From Caryophanales bacterium (GTDB lineage: Bacteria; Bacillota; Bacilli; Exiguobacteriales; Exiguobacteriaceae): a stretch of DNA of 64,000 nucleotides. The notes beneath the pieces were generated by a model, which saw only the letters and a program-made list of their open reading frames with translations, had not been told where the DNA came from and searched no databases. Position 1 is the stretch's first letter. The number at the start of each line of letters is the position of its first letter. Made by a program: the position numbers and the translations under genes. The stretch covers positions 176,502 through 240,501 of the forward strand of contig CABJAC010000002.1 of the NCBI GenBank assembly GCA_902363455.1, in the 5' to 3' direction. This document shows positions 35,333 through 44,908 of the stretch, in pieces.

Positions 35333-37049
35333 GTTACTCAAAAATTTGACGACCTATAAATGGGCCGTCTTCGCCGTTTTGATTCTCGTCTTCGCCCAAT
35401 CGATGTCCGATTTGTATTTACCGACCTTGATGGCGGACATCATCGATAAAGGGGTTGTGACGGGCGATACGGCGTACATTTGGAAAATCGGTGCGGTCAT
35501 GCTCGGGATTACCGGACTCGGTGCACTCGCAGCGATTGCCGCCAGCTACTATTCCTCAAAAGCCGCGATGGGACTTGGACGCGATATTCGCCGAAAAGTC
35601 TTTAACCACGTCGAACGCTTTACACTACAAGAGTTTGATCAAGTCGGAACGGCTTCCTTGATTACGCGGACGACGAACGATATCACGCAAGTCCAGCAGG
35701 TTGTCATCATGATGTTGCGGATGGTCGTCAGTGCGCCGATCATGTTTGTCGGGGGTCTGATCATGGCCGTCTCGAAAGACGCCAAACTGTCACTCGTCAT
35801 CGTCGCCGCGATGCCGGTTTTGGTCGTGTCGATTCTGTTGATCCTTTGGAAAGGGGTTCCGCTGTTTGGACAAGTCCAAAAACGGCTCGACCGCTTGAAT
35901 CTCGTCTTACGGGAAAATCTGACCGGGATTCGTGTCATCCGGGCCTTTAACCGGGAATCGGAAGAAAAGGTCCGTCTGACAAAAGCAAATGCCGATTTGA
36001 CGGACGTCTCGATCAAAGTCAATAAAATCATGGCCTTTTTGATGCCGGTCATGATGCTCGTCATGAACTTAACCGTCGTCGGTGTGATTTGGTTCGGTGG
36101 CATCCGGATCAACAACGGCGGAATGCAGATCGGTGACTTGATGGCCTTTATTCAATACGTCATGCAAATCATGTTTGCCCTCGTCATGGCATCCGTCATG
36201 TTTGTCATGATTCCCCGGGCGGCCGTCTCGGCGAAACGGATTAATGAAGTCCTCGAGATGGAGCCGACGATGGTTGATGCCGGAACAGATTCCGCTGACC
36301 GCGAACGCGGCACACTGGTTTTTGACCAGGTGACATTCAGTTATCCAGGGGCGGAAGCGCCAGTCTTATCGGATATCAGTTTTACCGCCCGACCGGGTGA
36401 AATCACGGCTGTGATTGGCGGGACCGGCTCCGGGAAATCGACGCTCGTCAATCTGATTCCGCGGTTTTATGACGTGACGAACGGCAGCATTCAAGTCAAC
36501 GGCGTCGACAGTCAAGCTGTCCCGCAGGAAGAATTACGCTCCAAAATCGGCTTTGTGCCGCAAAAAGCGTTATTGTTTACGGGAACGATCGCGGACAACA
36601 TCCGCTTCGGGAAAGAGGACGCGACGGACGAGGAAATCAAACATGCGGCGCGTGTCGCCCAAGCGACGGATTTCATTGAACGGATGCCGAGTCAGTATGA
36701 CTCGATCATCGAACAAGGTGGATCGAACGTCTCCGGTGGTCAAAAACAACGCTTGTCGATTGCCCGGGCGCTTGTCCGCAAACCCGACATCTATGTCTTT
36801 GATGACAGTTTCTCGGCGCTTGATTTTAAAACCGATGCAACTTTACGCAAAGCCTTGAAGCAGGAAACCGAGGACGCAACCGTCTTGATCGTCGCCCAGC
36901 GTGTCAGCACAGTCATGGATGCTGATCAGATCATCGTTCTCGAAGAAGGGAAAATTGCCGGAATCGGAACACATGACGAACTGTATGCAACAAACGACGT
37001 CTATCAAGAAATCGTCAAATCCCAACTGTCAGAGGAGGAGATCGCATGA
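35325..37049 (+). CDS. Heterodimeric ABC exporter, subunit 1 (degenerate ATP site)
   Basis: The 574-residue half-transporter has six membrane segments (1-300) and a C-terminal ATPase. Walker A GGTGSGKST and the signature VSGGQKQR are intact, but Walker B ends FDD (Asp in place of the catalytic Glu) and the H-loop reads VAQRVST (Gln for His). This is the degenerate half of a heterodimeric multidrug exporter such as YfiBC or BmrCD. ATG 35325 is eight bases after GGAGG; a GTG at 35319 is too close. It overlaps the next gene by four bases. Confidence 0.9.
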   Translation: MIKLLKNLTTYKWAVFAVLILVFAQSMSDLYLPTLMADIIDKGVVTGDTAYIWKIGAVMLGITGLGALAAIAASYYSSKAAMGLGRDIRRKVFNHVERFTLQEFDQVGTASLITRTTNDITQVQQVVIMMLRMVVSAPIMFVGGLIMAVSKDAKLSLVIVAAMPVLVVSILLILWKGVPLFGQVQKRLDRLNLVLRENLTGIRVIRAFNRESEEKVRLTKANADLTDVSIKVNKIMAFLMPVMMLVMNLTVVGVIWFGGIRINNGGMQIGDLMAFIQYVMQIMFALVMASVMFVMIPRAAVSAKRINEVLEMEPTMVDAGTDSADRERGTLVFDQVTFSYPGAEAPVLSDISFTARPGEITAVIGGTGSGKSTLVNLIPRFYDVTNGSIQVNGVDSQAVPQEELRSKIGFVPQKALLFTGTIADNIRFGKEDATDEEIKHAARVAQATDFIERMPSQYDSIIEQGGSNVSGGQKQRLSIARALVRKPDIYVFDDSFSALDFKTDATLRKALKQETEDATVLIVAQRVSTVMDADQIIVLEEGKIAGIGTHDELYATNDVYQEIVKSQLSEEEIA

Positions 37050-38917
37050 GTACAAGTACAACAAAACGTCCTGCTGGTGGTCCTCCAGGTGGACCGGGTG
37101 GTGGTCCCGGCGGCGGGAACATGATGATGATGGGCGAAAAACCAAAAAACTTCAAAGCGACGTTCCGCCGGTTGCTCGGCTATCTGAAACCCCGCCGGAC
37201 GGCACTGATTGCCGTCTTCATCGCCGCAATTCTCAGTACGGTCTTCATGATTGCCGGACCGAAAATCATGGGAACGGCGATCACGGAACTGTTTGAAGGG
37301 GCTTATGCCAAGTTCCAAGGAGTACCCGGTGCTGAAATCGACTTTACGAAAATCGGACAGATTCTGTTATTACTCGCCGGACTGTATGTCATCAGCAGTC
37401 TGTTCAGTTACATCCAGCAATACATCATGTCGAGTGTCGCCCAAAAGACGGTCTATGATTTGCGCGAAGACGTCAATCAGAAACTCGAGCGGTTACCACT
37501 CAAGTATTATGACGGCCGTCCGAACGGAGAGACGCTCAGTCGGGTCACGAATGACATCGATACGATCGGCAGTACGTTGCAGCAAAGTGTGACGTCGTTC
37601 ATCACATCGATCGTGACGATTGTCGGTATTTTGATCATGATGTTGACGATCAGTCCGCTCTTGACGTTAATCTCGCTCGTCTCATTGCCCATCTCGATTT
37701 TTGCCATCCGTCCAATCTTGAAACGGTCACAAAAATACTTTGCCGATCAACAACGGACCCTCGGACAATTAAACGGACACGTCGAAGAGATGTATACCGG
37801 TCATCCCGTCGTCAAAGCGTTTGGACACGAACGGAAAGCCGTTGAACAGTTTGATGCTGTCAACGACGAGTTGTATGAGGCGGGACGAAAAGCCCAGTTC
37901 ATCTCCGGGATCATCATGCCGATGATGATGTTCATCGGCAATATCAGTTACGTCTTGATCAGTGTCGTCGGGGGGATTCTCGTCACTCAGCGCAGTATCT
38001 CGATCGGGGACATTCAAGCGTTCATCACCTATACTCGCCAGTTCACACAACCGATCACTCAGACGGCGAACATCGCGAACATCGTCCAGTCGACGGTCGC
38101 CGCTGCCGAACGGGTCTTTGAACTGTTAGATGAAGAAGAGGAAGTCAAAGAAATAACGACGCATCAGTTGGTAAAAGCTGACGGAGCAGTTGCGTTTGAA
38201 CACGTCGACTTCGGTTACGGCGAGCAACTGTTGATCGAAGACATGAACATCGACGTTAAACCGGGTCAAACGGTTGCGATTGTTGGTCCGACCGGTGCCG
38301 GGAAAACGACATTGATCAACTTGTTGATGCGGTTTTATGAACTCAACCGCGGTGTCATCCGCATCGATGGCATCGATACGCGGAAGATGTCACGGGAGGA
38401 TTTACGGACGACGTTCGGGATGGTGTTGCAAGATACGTGGCTCTTTAACGGGACGATCCGTGACAATCTCGCTTACGGGAAAATTGGCGCGACGGAAGAG
38501 GAAATCGTCGAAGCAGCGAAAACGGCTCATGCCGATCACTTCATCCGGACGTTACCGGACGGCTACGATACGGTTTTAAATGAAGAAGCGTCGAACATCT
38601 CGCAAGGACAAAAACAGTTGTTGACGATTGCCCGTGCAGTGCTCGCCGATCCGCCCATCATGATTCTCGATGAAGCGACGTCAAGCGTCGATACACGGAC
38701 GGAAATCTTCATTCAGAAAGCGATGAAACGATTAATGGAAGGACGGACGAGTTTTGTCATCGCCCACCGTCTCTCGACGATCAAAGATGCCGATTTGATT
38801 TTAGTGATGGATCAGGGACGTGTCATCGAGCAGGGGACACACGAAGCGTTGCTTGCAGCAAACGGGTTCTATGCTGATCTTTACAACAGTCAATTCTCGG
38901 AAAAAGAAGTGGTCTAA
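37046..38917 (+). CDS. Heterodimeric ABC exporter, subunit 2
   Basis: The 623-residue partner starts with a Gly/Pro-rich, Met-rich tail of about 30 residues (PGGPGGGPGGGNMMMMG), then six membrane segments and an ATPase. Walker A GPTGAGKTT, Walker B ILDEATSSVD and H-loop IAHRLST are canonical, whereas the signature is NISQGQKQ, with Gln in place of Gly. Together with subunit 1 it forms one good and one poor ATP site, as in known heterodimers. It overlaps subunit 1 and ends the MarR operon before a strong terminator. Confidence 0.9.
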   Translation: MSTSTTKRPAGGPPGGPGGGPGGGNMMMMGEKPKNFKATFRRLLGYLKPRRTALIAVFIAAILSTVFMIAGPKIMGTAITELFEGAYAKFQGVPGAEIDFTKIGQILLLLAGLYVISSLFSYIQQYIMSSVAQKTVYDLREDVNQKLERLPLKYYDGRPNGETLSRVTNDIDTIGSTLQQSVTSFITSIVTIVGILIMMLTISPLLTLISLVSLPISIFAIRPILKRSQKYFADQQRTLGQLNGHVEEMYTGHPVVKAFGHERKAVEQFDAVNDELYEAGRKAQFISGIIMPMMMFIGNISYVLISVVGGILVTQRSISIGDIQAFITYTRQFTQPITQTANIANIVQSTVAAAERVFELLDEEEEVKEITTHQLVKADGAVAFEHVDFGYGEQLLIEDMNIDVKPGQTVAIVGPTGAGKTTLINLLMRFYELNRGVIRIDGIDTRKMSREDLRTTFGMVLQDTWLFNGTIRDNLAYGKIGATEEEIVEAAKTAHADHFIRTLPDGYDTVLNEEASNISQGQKQLLTIARAVLADPPIMILDEATSSVDTRTEIFIQKAMKRLMEGRTSFVIAHRLSTIKDADLILVMDQGRVIEQGTHEALLAANGFYADLYNSQFSEKEVV

Positions 38918-38986
38918 AGTAAGCCGGAACTTCTGAATCTTCACGAAATCATGACGGTAAAATACTGAAAATGCATAGTTTGTTCG

Positions 38987-39026
38987 AAATGGATGGTTCT
39001 AACTAGAATCATCCATTTTTTTTAAT
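38987..39026 (+). terminator. Terminator of the MarR-ABC operon
   Basis: A 15-base stem (38987-39001 with 39004-39018, one G-U pair) has a two-base loop and eight T after it. Confidence 0.88.
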
Positions 39027-39061
39027 ACTATTCACAAACTCCCACATTCAGGTTAAATGTG

Positions 39062-39088
39062 GTTTAGTAATTTCTTTAGCGGGGGAAA
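39062..39088 (+). promoter_or_regulatory. Sigma-B-like promoter
   Basis: GTTTAG (39062-39067) and GGGAAA (39083-39088) are 15 bases apart, matching the general stress sigma-B pattern GTTT-N13-15-GGGWAW. It lies about 55 bases before the CmpX-like gene. Confidence 0.5.
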
Positions 39089-39143
39089 TTAAAGAAGTGT
39101 CGGAGATATATTAATTTATTTAGAGATGAAGGAGCGTGGCAGG

Positions 39144-40949
39144 ATGAACAACTTTTGGAACACGACGTCATTTGACGTCAACGGGATCCTTGGGACTCTC
39201 GGTAACATTTTAGGAGCACTTATCGTATTCCTGATCGGATGGCTGATTGCGAAGCTGATCGCAAACGGTATTCAAAAAGCATTGGAAAAATCGGGTGTCG
39301 TCAATAAGCTGTCACCGCAAAAAGAAGGTACGCCACCACAAAAGAAAAAGTGGACGCCTGAAAAAATTATCGGAACTGTCGTTTTCTGGGTCTTGATGGT
39401 ATTTGTCTTAATCTTAGTCTTTAACATCTTGAACCTGAACATCATCGCAGGACCACTCGCGGATACGATGAGCACATTGCTCGCAGCAATCCCGAACATC
39501 TTGAAAGCAGCATTGATTCTACTTCTTGCATATGTCATCGCAGTTGTTCTCCGTATGGTCATTGTCAAAGGTGGAACGAAGTTGATGTCGAATGAAAAAA
39601 TTCGTTCGAACAAAATGCTTCAAGGTCAAACGGATCTGTCGAACTATCCGAAGATTGCAGGCGAAATCGTCTTCTATCTTGTCTTGTTACTGTTCTTACC
39701 AGGTGTACTCGGTGCGCTTAACATTGAAAGTGTTTCGGAGCCGTTCAGTCAATTGTTGTCATCGTTCCTTGGGTTCATCCCACGTCTGATCGCTGCAGCA
39801 GCCATCTTCTTCGTCGGATTCCTCGTGGCGAAAATCGTCCGAGATATCGTGACGAACTTCCTGCATGCTGTCGGGACAGACAAATTTGCTTCACGCTTCA
39901 ATATTGGTACAAACGAACAAAAAGATACAAAATCACTTTCTTCCATCCTTGGTACAGTCGTCTTCATCCTGATCTTAATTCCGATCACGATTTCGGCACT
40001 GGATCAACTCAACATTAAAGGAATCACAGGACCAGCCATCAACATGCTCAACGATGTTCTCGGTATGATTCCAAACATCATCATCGGCGTCGTCTTGATC
40101 CTTGTTGGTCTTTACGTTGGTCGTTTCGTCAAGAAATTCGTTGCGGACCTCTTGTCACGCCTCGGATTCAACAACTTAACACGTCACTTGAAAATCGGTA
40201 GCTGGGATGCGAACAATGCTTCGACATCACCGTCATCGATCGTTGGATCACTTGTTGAAATCGTCATCGTCGTCTTGTTCGTCGTTGAAGCATTCAACTT
40301 GATTGGTCTTGACTTCATGGTTGACCTCGGTCGCGCAGTCCTTGCGTTCCTTCCAAGTGTCTTGACGGCAATCGTCATCTTGGCAATCGGTATCATCATC
40401 AGCAACTTGGTGAAACGTACAATGGACAGCCTGTTCGCGAACTCAGACTTAAAAGTTCTTTCAAGCGTCGCGAAATATGCCATCCTTGCTCTTGCTGTCT
40501 TCATGGCACTTGATCAGCTTGGTGTAGCAGCGACAATCGTTAACTCAGCGTTCATCTTGATCCTCGGTGCTGTTGCACTTGCTTTCGGACTGGCGTTTGG
40601 TTTAGGTGGTCGTGATAACGCATCACGTTACCTCGATCGTCTCCAGAAAAAAGCAGAAAATGCAGACATCGACACATCGAACCTGCCATCAAACAACACG
40701 TCGTCTGCTTCAACAAAGCCGAGCTTAAAAGAAGCAGCAAAAGGTGCAGCGTCAAAAGCAGCGGATGACGTCACACCAGATCAAGCACCAAAAGCTTCTA
40801 AACCATCATCTTCTACGAACGTGAACCCGACACATGGTACACCAAAGGGTGCACTTCCTGAAAATGATTTAGCACAACAAGACGATTACCCGATCGATCC
40901 GGACGCCAATCGTGGTCCGAATTTAGATCATCCAAATGATCGTCCGTAA
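39144..40949 (+). CDS. CmpX-like membrane protein with TM-helix repeats (mechanosensitive-channel type)
   Basis: From ATG 39144 (GAAGGAG nine bases upstream) the product has 601 residues. It contains about twelve hydrophobic segments arranged as repeats of a helix pair (LGALIVFLIGWLIAKLI, LIAAAAIFFVGFLVAKIV, GVVLILVGLYVGRFV), the TM_helix repeat related to MscS channels. A final domain of about 110 residues is Ser/Pro/Asp-rich and disordered. It probably lies in the cytoplasmic membrane and responds to osmotic or envelope stress. The sigma-B-like promoter agrees with that. Confidence 0.8.
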   Translation: MNNFWNTTSFDVNGILGTLGNILGALIVFLIGWLIAKLIANGIQKALEKSGVVNKLSPQKEGTPPQKKKWTPEKIIGTVVFWVLMVFVLILVFNILNLNIIAGPLADTMSTLLAAIPNILKAALILLLAYVIAVVLRMVIVKGGTKLMSNEKIRSNKMLQGQTDLSNYPKIAGEIVFYLVLLLFLPGVLGALNIESVSEPFSQLLSSFLGFIPRLIAAAAIFFVGFLVAKIVRDIVTNFLHAVGTDKFASRFNIGTNEQKDTKSLSSILGTVVFILILIPITISALDQLNIKGITGPAINMLNDVLGMIPNIIIGVVLILVGLYVGRFVKKFVADLLSRLGFNNLTRHLKIGSWDANNASTSPSSIVGSLVEIVIVVLFVVEAFNLIGLDFMVDLGRAVLAFLPSVLTAIVILAIGIIISNLVKRTMDSLFANSDLKVLSSVAKYAILALAVFMALDQLGVAATIVNSAFILILGAVALAFGLAFGLGGRDNASRYLDRLQKKAENADIDTSNLPSNNTSSASTKPSLKEAAKGAASKAADDVTPDQAPKASKPSSSTNVNPTHGTPKGALPENDLAQQDDYPIDPDANRGPNLDHPNDRP

Positions 40950-40956
40950 TCCAAAC

Positions 40957-40991
40957 AAAACTCCTTCACCCACCGGTGGAGGAGTTTTTTT
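40957..40991 (+). terminator. Terminator of the CmpX-like gene
   Basis: AAAACTCCTTCACC (40957-40970) pairs with GGTGGAGGAGTTTT (40975-40988), one G-U pair, and a T run continues. Confidence 0.9.
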
Positions 40992-41173
40992 AGTGCGTTA
41001 ATGCATAGCTACATACTTGTATTGTAGTAAAATAACAAAACTGGTTTGACCATTTTGTGAAAAAAAACAGAAACTAGTGCTTATAAAAGCTGACATCGTT
41101 TGTTATGATGAAAAGGTCAATTAATAAAATGATTTGAATATTCAGAAAAAAGAGAAAGTTCGGAGGGTGTTTT

Positions 41174-42562
41174 ATGAGTTTGCTTCGTAAGAAAGACGTC
41201 AGTGTCATGATGGATCAAAAAAGTCATTCCAAACTGGCACGGCATTTATCAGGTTTTGATCTTGTCTTACTCGGGATTGGTGCCATTATCGGGACAGGAA
41301 TCTTTGTCCTAACAGGAACAGGAGCGCTGTATGCAGGACCAGCTTTACCGGTTGCCTTTATTATTTCTGCTATTGTCTGTGCATTAGCTGCTCTCTGTTA
41401 TGCGGAATTTTCATCGATGATTCCTGTGTCGGGTAGTGTCTACACCTACACGTACGCAACGATCGGGGAACTCGTTGCCTGGATCATCGGTTGGTGTCTC
41501 ATCTTGGAATATGGTTTAGCATCGAGCGCCGTGGCAACAGGCTGGTCCGGTTATTTCCAGTCGTTATTAGCCGGATTCGGTGTCAATCTTCCGACAGCGT
41601 TAACAGCAGCACCTGGTGCTGTACCAGGAAGTGAAACGTTCTTCAACTTACCGGCATTCTTGATCTTAATGGTCATCACGCTGTTACTCTCAATGGGAAT
41701 TAAAGAAACAAAACGCGTCAACAATATCATGGTTCTTGTCAAAGTAGCGGTCGTCATCTTGTTCATCGTCGTCGGAATCTGGTACGTTGAGCCAGGAAAC
41801 TACACACCGTTCGCACCGTTCGGTATCAGTGGTGTGTTACAAGCTTCCGCCATTGCCTTCTTTGCTTACCTGGGTTTTGATGCCGTCACATCGGCAGCAG
41901 AAGAAGTGAAAGATCCAGGTCGTAACTTGCCGATCGGAATTTTAGGATCACTTGGAATCGTTACCGTATTGTACGTTGTCGTATCTGCCATCATGGTCGG
42001 AATCGTCCCGTTCAAACAATTTGAAGGGGTCGACAGCCCGGTTTCACTTGCGTTAAAAGTAGCCGGTCAAGACTGGGTCGCAGGATTCGTTGACTTAGGT
42101 GCGATCGTCGGGATGACAACGGTTATCCTCGTCATGACATTTGGTCTTGTTCGTCTCTTGTTCGCAATGAGCCGTGATGGCTTGTTGCCAAAAGTTTTCT
42201 CGGACGTGAACGAAAAGTCGCATACGCCGGTGAAAGCAACATGGATTTTAGGAACAACAGCCGGATTGATTGCCGGATTCGTTCCACTCGGTACGCTCGC
42301 GGAATTGATCAATATCGGGACTCTCGCAGCATTTGCCCTGATTTCAATTGCCGTCGTCATCTTACGGAAAACACGTCCCGACTTGAAACGTGCGTTCAAA
42401 GTGCCATTGGTTCCATTCTTACCGATTCTTTCGGTCTTCGCCTGTATCATGTTGATGTTGAACCTTCAGACATTCACATGGATCGCTTTCTTCATCTGGA
42501 CAGCGATCGGACTCGCAGTGTACTTCCTATACGGAAGAACACGTTCAAAATTACATCAATAA
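41174..42562 (+). CDS. APC-family amino acid permease
   Basis: The 462-residue protein has twelve membrane segments and the APC pattern near its start, LLGIGAIIGTGIFVLTG, plus SGSVYTYTY and the mid-protein AFFAYLGFDAVTSAAEE stretch. It belongs to the cationic-amino-acid/YfnA-like group. GGAGGGTG precedes the ATG. It is a single-gene unit between two terminators. The substrate cannot be decided: close relatives carry branched or cationic amino acids, or methylthioribose in the case of B. subtilis YfnA. No riboswitch was seen in the 180-base leader. Confidence 0.9.
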   Translation: MSLLRKKDVSVMMDQKSHSKLARHLSGFDLVLLGIGAIIGTGIFVLTGTGALYAGPALPVAFIISAIVCALAALCYAEFSSMIPVSGSVYTYTYATIGELVAWIIGWCLILEYGLASSAVATGWSGYFQSLLAGFGVNLPTALTAAPGAVPGSETFFNLPAFLILMVITLLLSMGIKETKRVNNIMVLVKVAVVILFIVVGIWYVEPGNYTPFAPFGISGVLQASAIAFFAYLGFDAVTSAAEEVKDPGRNLPIGILGSLGIVTVLYVVVSAIMVGIVPFKQFEGVDSPVSLALKVAGQDWVAGFVDLGAIVGMTTVILVMTFGLVRLLFAMSRDGLLPKVFSDVNEKSHTPVKATWILGTTAGLIAGFVPLGTLAELINIGTLAAFALISIAVVILRKTRPDLKRAFKVPLVPFLPILSVFACIMLMLNLQTFTWIAFFIWTAIGLAVYFLYGRTRSKLHQ

Positions 42563-42567
42563 GATCC

Positions 42568-42599
42568 AGCCATTCAGAAGCTTTTCTGAATGGCTTTTT
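42568..42599 (+). terminator. Terminator of the amino acid permease gene
   Basis: AGCCATTCAGAA (42568-42579) pairs perfectly with TTCTGAATGGCT (42584-42595), followed by T. Confidence 0.9.
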
Positions 42600-42665
42600 G
42601 TTTGGTCACCGGCAGGAATGAACATCGGAAAAAGCGAATGATTGTAGAGAAAGGGGCGATCCGAG

Positions 42666-43445
42666 ATGATTCATATTAAACGGGCACCTGATACAGAAAC
42701 CGCATTTTTAGCGATGCAAGAAGGATTCAGTGATTACATGATTCCATTAGGTCTTTCACGTGAGGTGTTTCAAGAACGAATCCTGGAACGCGACTGGAAT
42801 CAACTCGAGCATTCGTTTATTGCCTATCACGGCGAACAACCAGTCGGCATTTGGTTGAACGGGCTGAAGACCATTAAGAAAAAGACTGTCATGCGCTGTG
42901 GAGGACTGGCAGTCGATCCCCAGTACCGACGACTTGGGATTGCGAAAGCCCTCTATGGTGCACAACTAAGTTATGCCAAATCATTAAAGGTCGACTGCCT
43001 GACGCTTGAAGTCATTCAAGGAAATCAGTCGGCGATTTCGCTCTACCAGAAATTCGGTTATCGCACAGTCGACGAGCTCGGTTATTTTCTTCGGGAAGAA
43101 CCCGACCAGACGGAGCCGCTTATCGAGATTGATGCTGTTGCATTTGAGCGACGCTACATACAGCAAGGGGAATATATCTGGCAACAAGACCAGACGGTAA
43201 TGAAGCAGGCACAAGCACAGTACTATGAACTCGACGGTGCGTTCATTGCGACCGCCCATGAGTCGATTTTTGCGATTATAACGGAAGAGAAAGACGTAGC
43301 GCGGATCGCGACAGAAGCGACACGCCGTTTGACGGGAACCCGTTATCAGTTGCAGTCGACCAATCAACAAGTGTGGGAAGACTTACGGCAAGCCGGCTGG
43401 AAGCAGCGGGAATTGAAGCAATTCGTCATGAGTCAAACCATCTGA
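42666..43445 (+). CDS. GNAT-family N-acetyltransferase
   Basis: The 259-residue protein has a GNAT domain in its first 145 residues, with the acetyl-CoA site CGGLAVDPQYRRLGIAKALYG (Q/RxxGxG/A type) and the following NQSAISLYQKFGYRTV motif. The C-terminal 100 residues may be a second, degenerate GNAT-like domain. AAAGGGG precedes the ATG. The substrate is unknown. Confidence 0.87.
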   Translation: MIHIKRAPDTETAFLAMQEGFSDYMIPLGLSREVFQERILERDWNQLEHSFIAYHGEQPVGIWLNGLKTIKKKTVMRCGGLAVDPQYRRLGIAKALYGAQLSYAKSLKVDCLTLEVIQGNQSAISLYQKFGYRTVDELGYFLREEPDQTEPLIEIDAVAFERRYIQQGEYIWQQDQTVMKQAQAQYYELDGAFIATAHESIFAIITEEKDVARIATEATRRLTGTRYQLQSTNQQVWEDLRQAGWKQRELKQFVMSQTI

Positions 43446-43448
43446 TAC

Positions 43449-43507
43449 AAAAAAAGCCATGATGTGTGGAAGTCCCACGGAGGGAACGCCACACATCACG
43501 GCTTTTT
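43449..43507. terminator. Bidirectional terminator
   Basis: AAAAAGCC(A)TGATGTGTGG and CCACACATCACGGCTTTTT form a long stem with one mismatch and a 19-base loop, serving the GNAT gene and the convergent small gene. Confidence 0.85.
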
Positions 43508-43508
43508 G

Positions 43509-43601
43509 TCAGGTCCATAAACTGATCATGACAAGAATGGCAAAAATCACAAACAGGATTCCGGTGCCACCAAGCATGATCAGCATGATTTTGTTCATCA
43601 T
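43509..43601 (-). CDS. 30-residue membrane peptide
   Basis: Two consecutive ATG codons at 43601 and 43598 follow GAGG with seven bases between. The 30-residue product is one long hydrophobic helix (GILFVIFAILVMISLW) after a short MMNK start. Its stop is two bases from a terminator stem that works on this strand, and the ribosome binding site is well placed, so it is probably a genuine small membrane protein. No function is known. Confidence 0.6.
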   Translation of the reverse strand: MMNKIMLIMLGGTGILFVIFAILVMISLWT

Positions 43602-43633
43602 GGAACAACCTCAAATCTGTAGAAAACTACGAT

Positions 43634-44320
43634 TTATTTTACGAAGTAATTTAAGCTTGCACTATATTTCTCCCATTCGTCCAGTCCTTTGTCATATGTT
43701 TTACTGTTAAAACTACGCGAAAGGTAACTGTGGGATTCCTTTTCGACTAATTTATTTTTTACCAAAGAAAAATCGTGGAAAATAAAGCCGACTTTTTCGC
43801 CACCGTTCACATAGATCGGTGTCTGGATCAGGTTTTTATTCATTTTAGGGCGCATACCGTAAGAAACAATCGAACCAGGATGACGCACTAATTTTTTATC
43901 TACAATCGAATACGTTTTTAAACTAATCAGGGATGAAGTTTCTCGAGTTGATAAGGAAAACACGTTGGGTGATCCTGTCGTATTCTTTAATTGTGCACTC
44001 GTTCTGAAATCATGTGCCGCTCTGACATACGGATTATCTTTTGTATAGTTGTAGGAATAGTTGGTTGCTTTGCCGTTGAGATATAACGTGAACTTTCCGG
44101 TACAAAGTTCATCTTTTCCTTTTAACCAGAAGGAATCATTTGATGTAGCCTTATGACAAGATGCCTTTGTAGAGCGGACAGAAACGGTGTATTTTTTGTT
44201 TTTAGTGTCTACGATTGTATAAGCTTGATCGATTTTCTTTGAGGTGGTAGCCGCTTCCGTAGAAAGTGGTAAGAAATTAATTAACGTCACGGCACAGGTG
44301 GTAATAAGTAGTTTTTTCAA
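43634..44320 (-). CDS. Secreted hypothetical protein (TTG start)
   Basis: A TTG at 44320, eight bases after GGAG, opens a 228-residue product. It has a short Sec signal peptide (MKKLLITTCAVTLINFLPLSTEAA) and a polar, Ser/Thr/Lys-rich beta-type body with two cysteines (SCHKA, LCTGK) that could form a disulfide. It looks like a secreted or cell-surface protein. No family is recognised. Confidence 0.7.
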   Translation of the reverse strand: MKKLLITTCAVTLINFLPLSTEAATTSKKIDQAYTIVDTKNKKYTVSVRSTKASCHKATSNDSFWLKGKDELCTGKFTLYLNGKATNYSYNYTKDNPYVRAAHDFRTSAQLKNTTGSPNVFSLSTRETSSLISLKTYSIVDKKLVRHPGSIVSYGMRPKMNKNLIQTPIYVNGGEKVGFIFHDFSLVKNKLVEKESHSYLSRSFNSKTYDKGLDEWEKYSASLNYFVK

Positions 44321-44461
44321 AGTATAGTCTCCTTTTCATAATATGTCCTCCTTCCATTTTATAACATTTAAAGGGCAATCAGTTAAAAAAATAAAACCAA
44401 AAACGCCTTTCTTTCGTTTACTGAAGAAGGCGTATGGTCATTCACTTTATAGCGACGTAGG

Positions 44462-44908
44462 TCAACTTTGGTTTTGGTAGTCTTCAATCATCACACGATG
44501 CGATCCGACGATGTTGTCCGGTAATTCCGTTAGCGGGAAATAGGTCAACGCAAAACTTTCCTCGCTGATCCGTAACGTACCGGACGTTTCCGTTGTCACG
44601 TAAGCGAGGGTCACGCTTTGAAAGACATCACCATTCGCAAGCGTCGTGACGTAATTTTTTCCGGAATAGACACCAAGCAATGTCAGCTGTTCCGCGACGA
44701 GACCTGTTTCTTCGAACAGCTCACGACGGGCCGTTTCTTCCGTTGATTCGGCCCATTCCATTAATCCGCCGGGCAGTCCAAACCGCGCCTGCGATTCGTT
44801 GCGTTGTTCGAGCAGGATGTACCCGTTGTTAATGACAAGCACGACGGCACCGACCAAGATCAACGGCGTTTGTCCGACTTGATCCCGCAGCGTCTTGACG
44901 TAATTCAT
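44462..44908 (-). CDS. Nudix hydrolase
   Basis: The 148-residue protein has a Nudix box, GGLMEWAESTEETARRELFEETGL, matching GX5EX7REUXEEXGU in all key glutamates. I choose ATG 44908, which has AGGAGGT six bases upstream and overlaps the stop of the nitric oxide synthase gene (ATGA). The enzyme should cleave a nucleoside diphosphate linked to another group. Coupling to nos suggests a role in cleaning nucleotides damaged during nitrosative or oxidative stress, but that is inference. Confidence 0.92.
   Translation of the reverse strand: MNYVKTLRDQVGQTPLILVGAVVLVINNGYILLEQRNESQARFGLPGGLMEWAESTEETARRELFEETGLVAEQLTLLGVYSGKNYVTTLANGDVFQSVTLAYVTTETSGTLRISEESFALTYFPLTELPDNIVGSHRVMIEDYQNQS

Noticed and set aside
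40990..41173. Riboswitch before the amino acid permease
   Set aside because: No conserved S-box, lysine or T-box features could be recognised in the leader.
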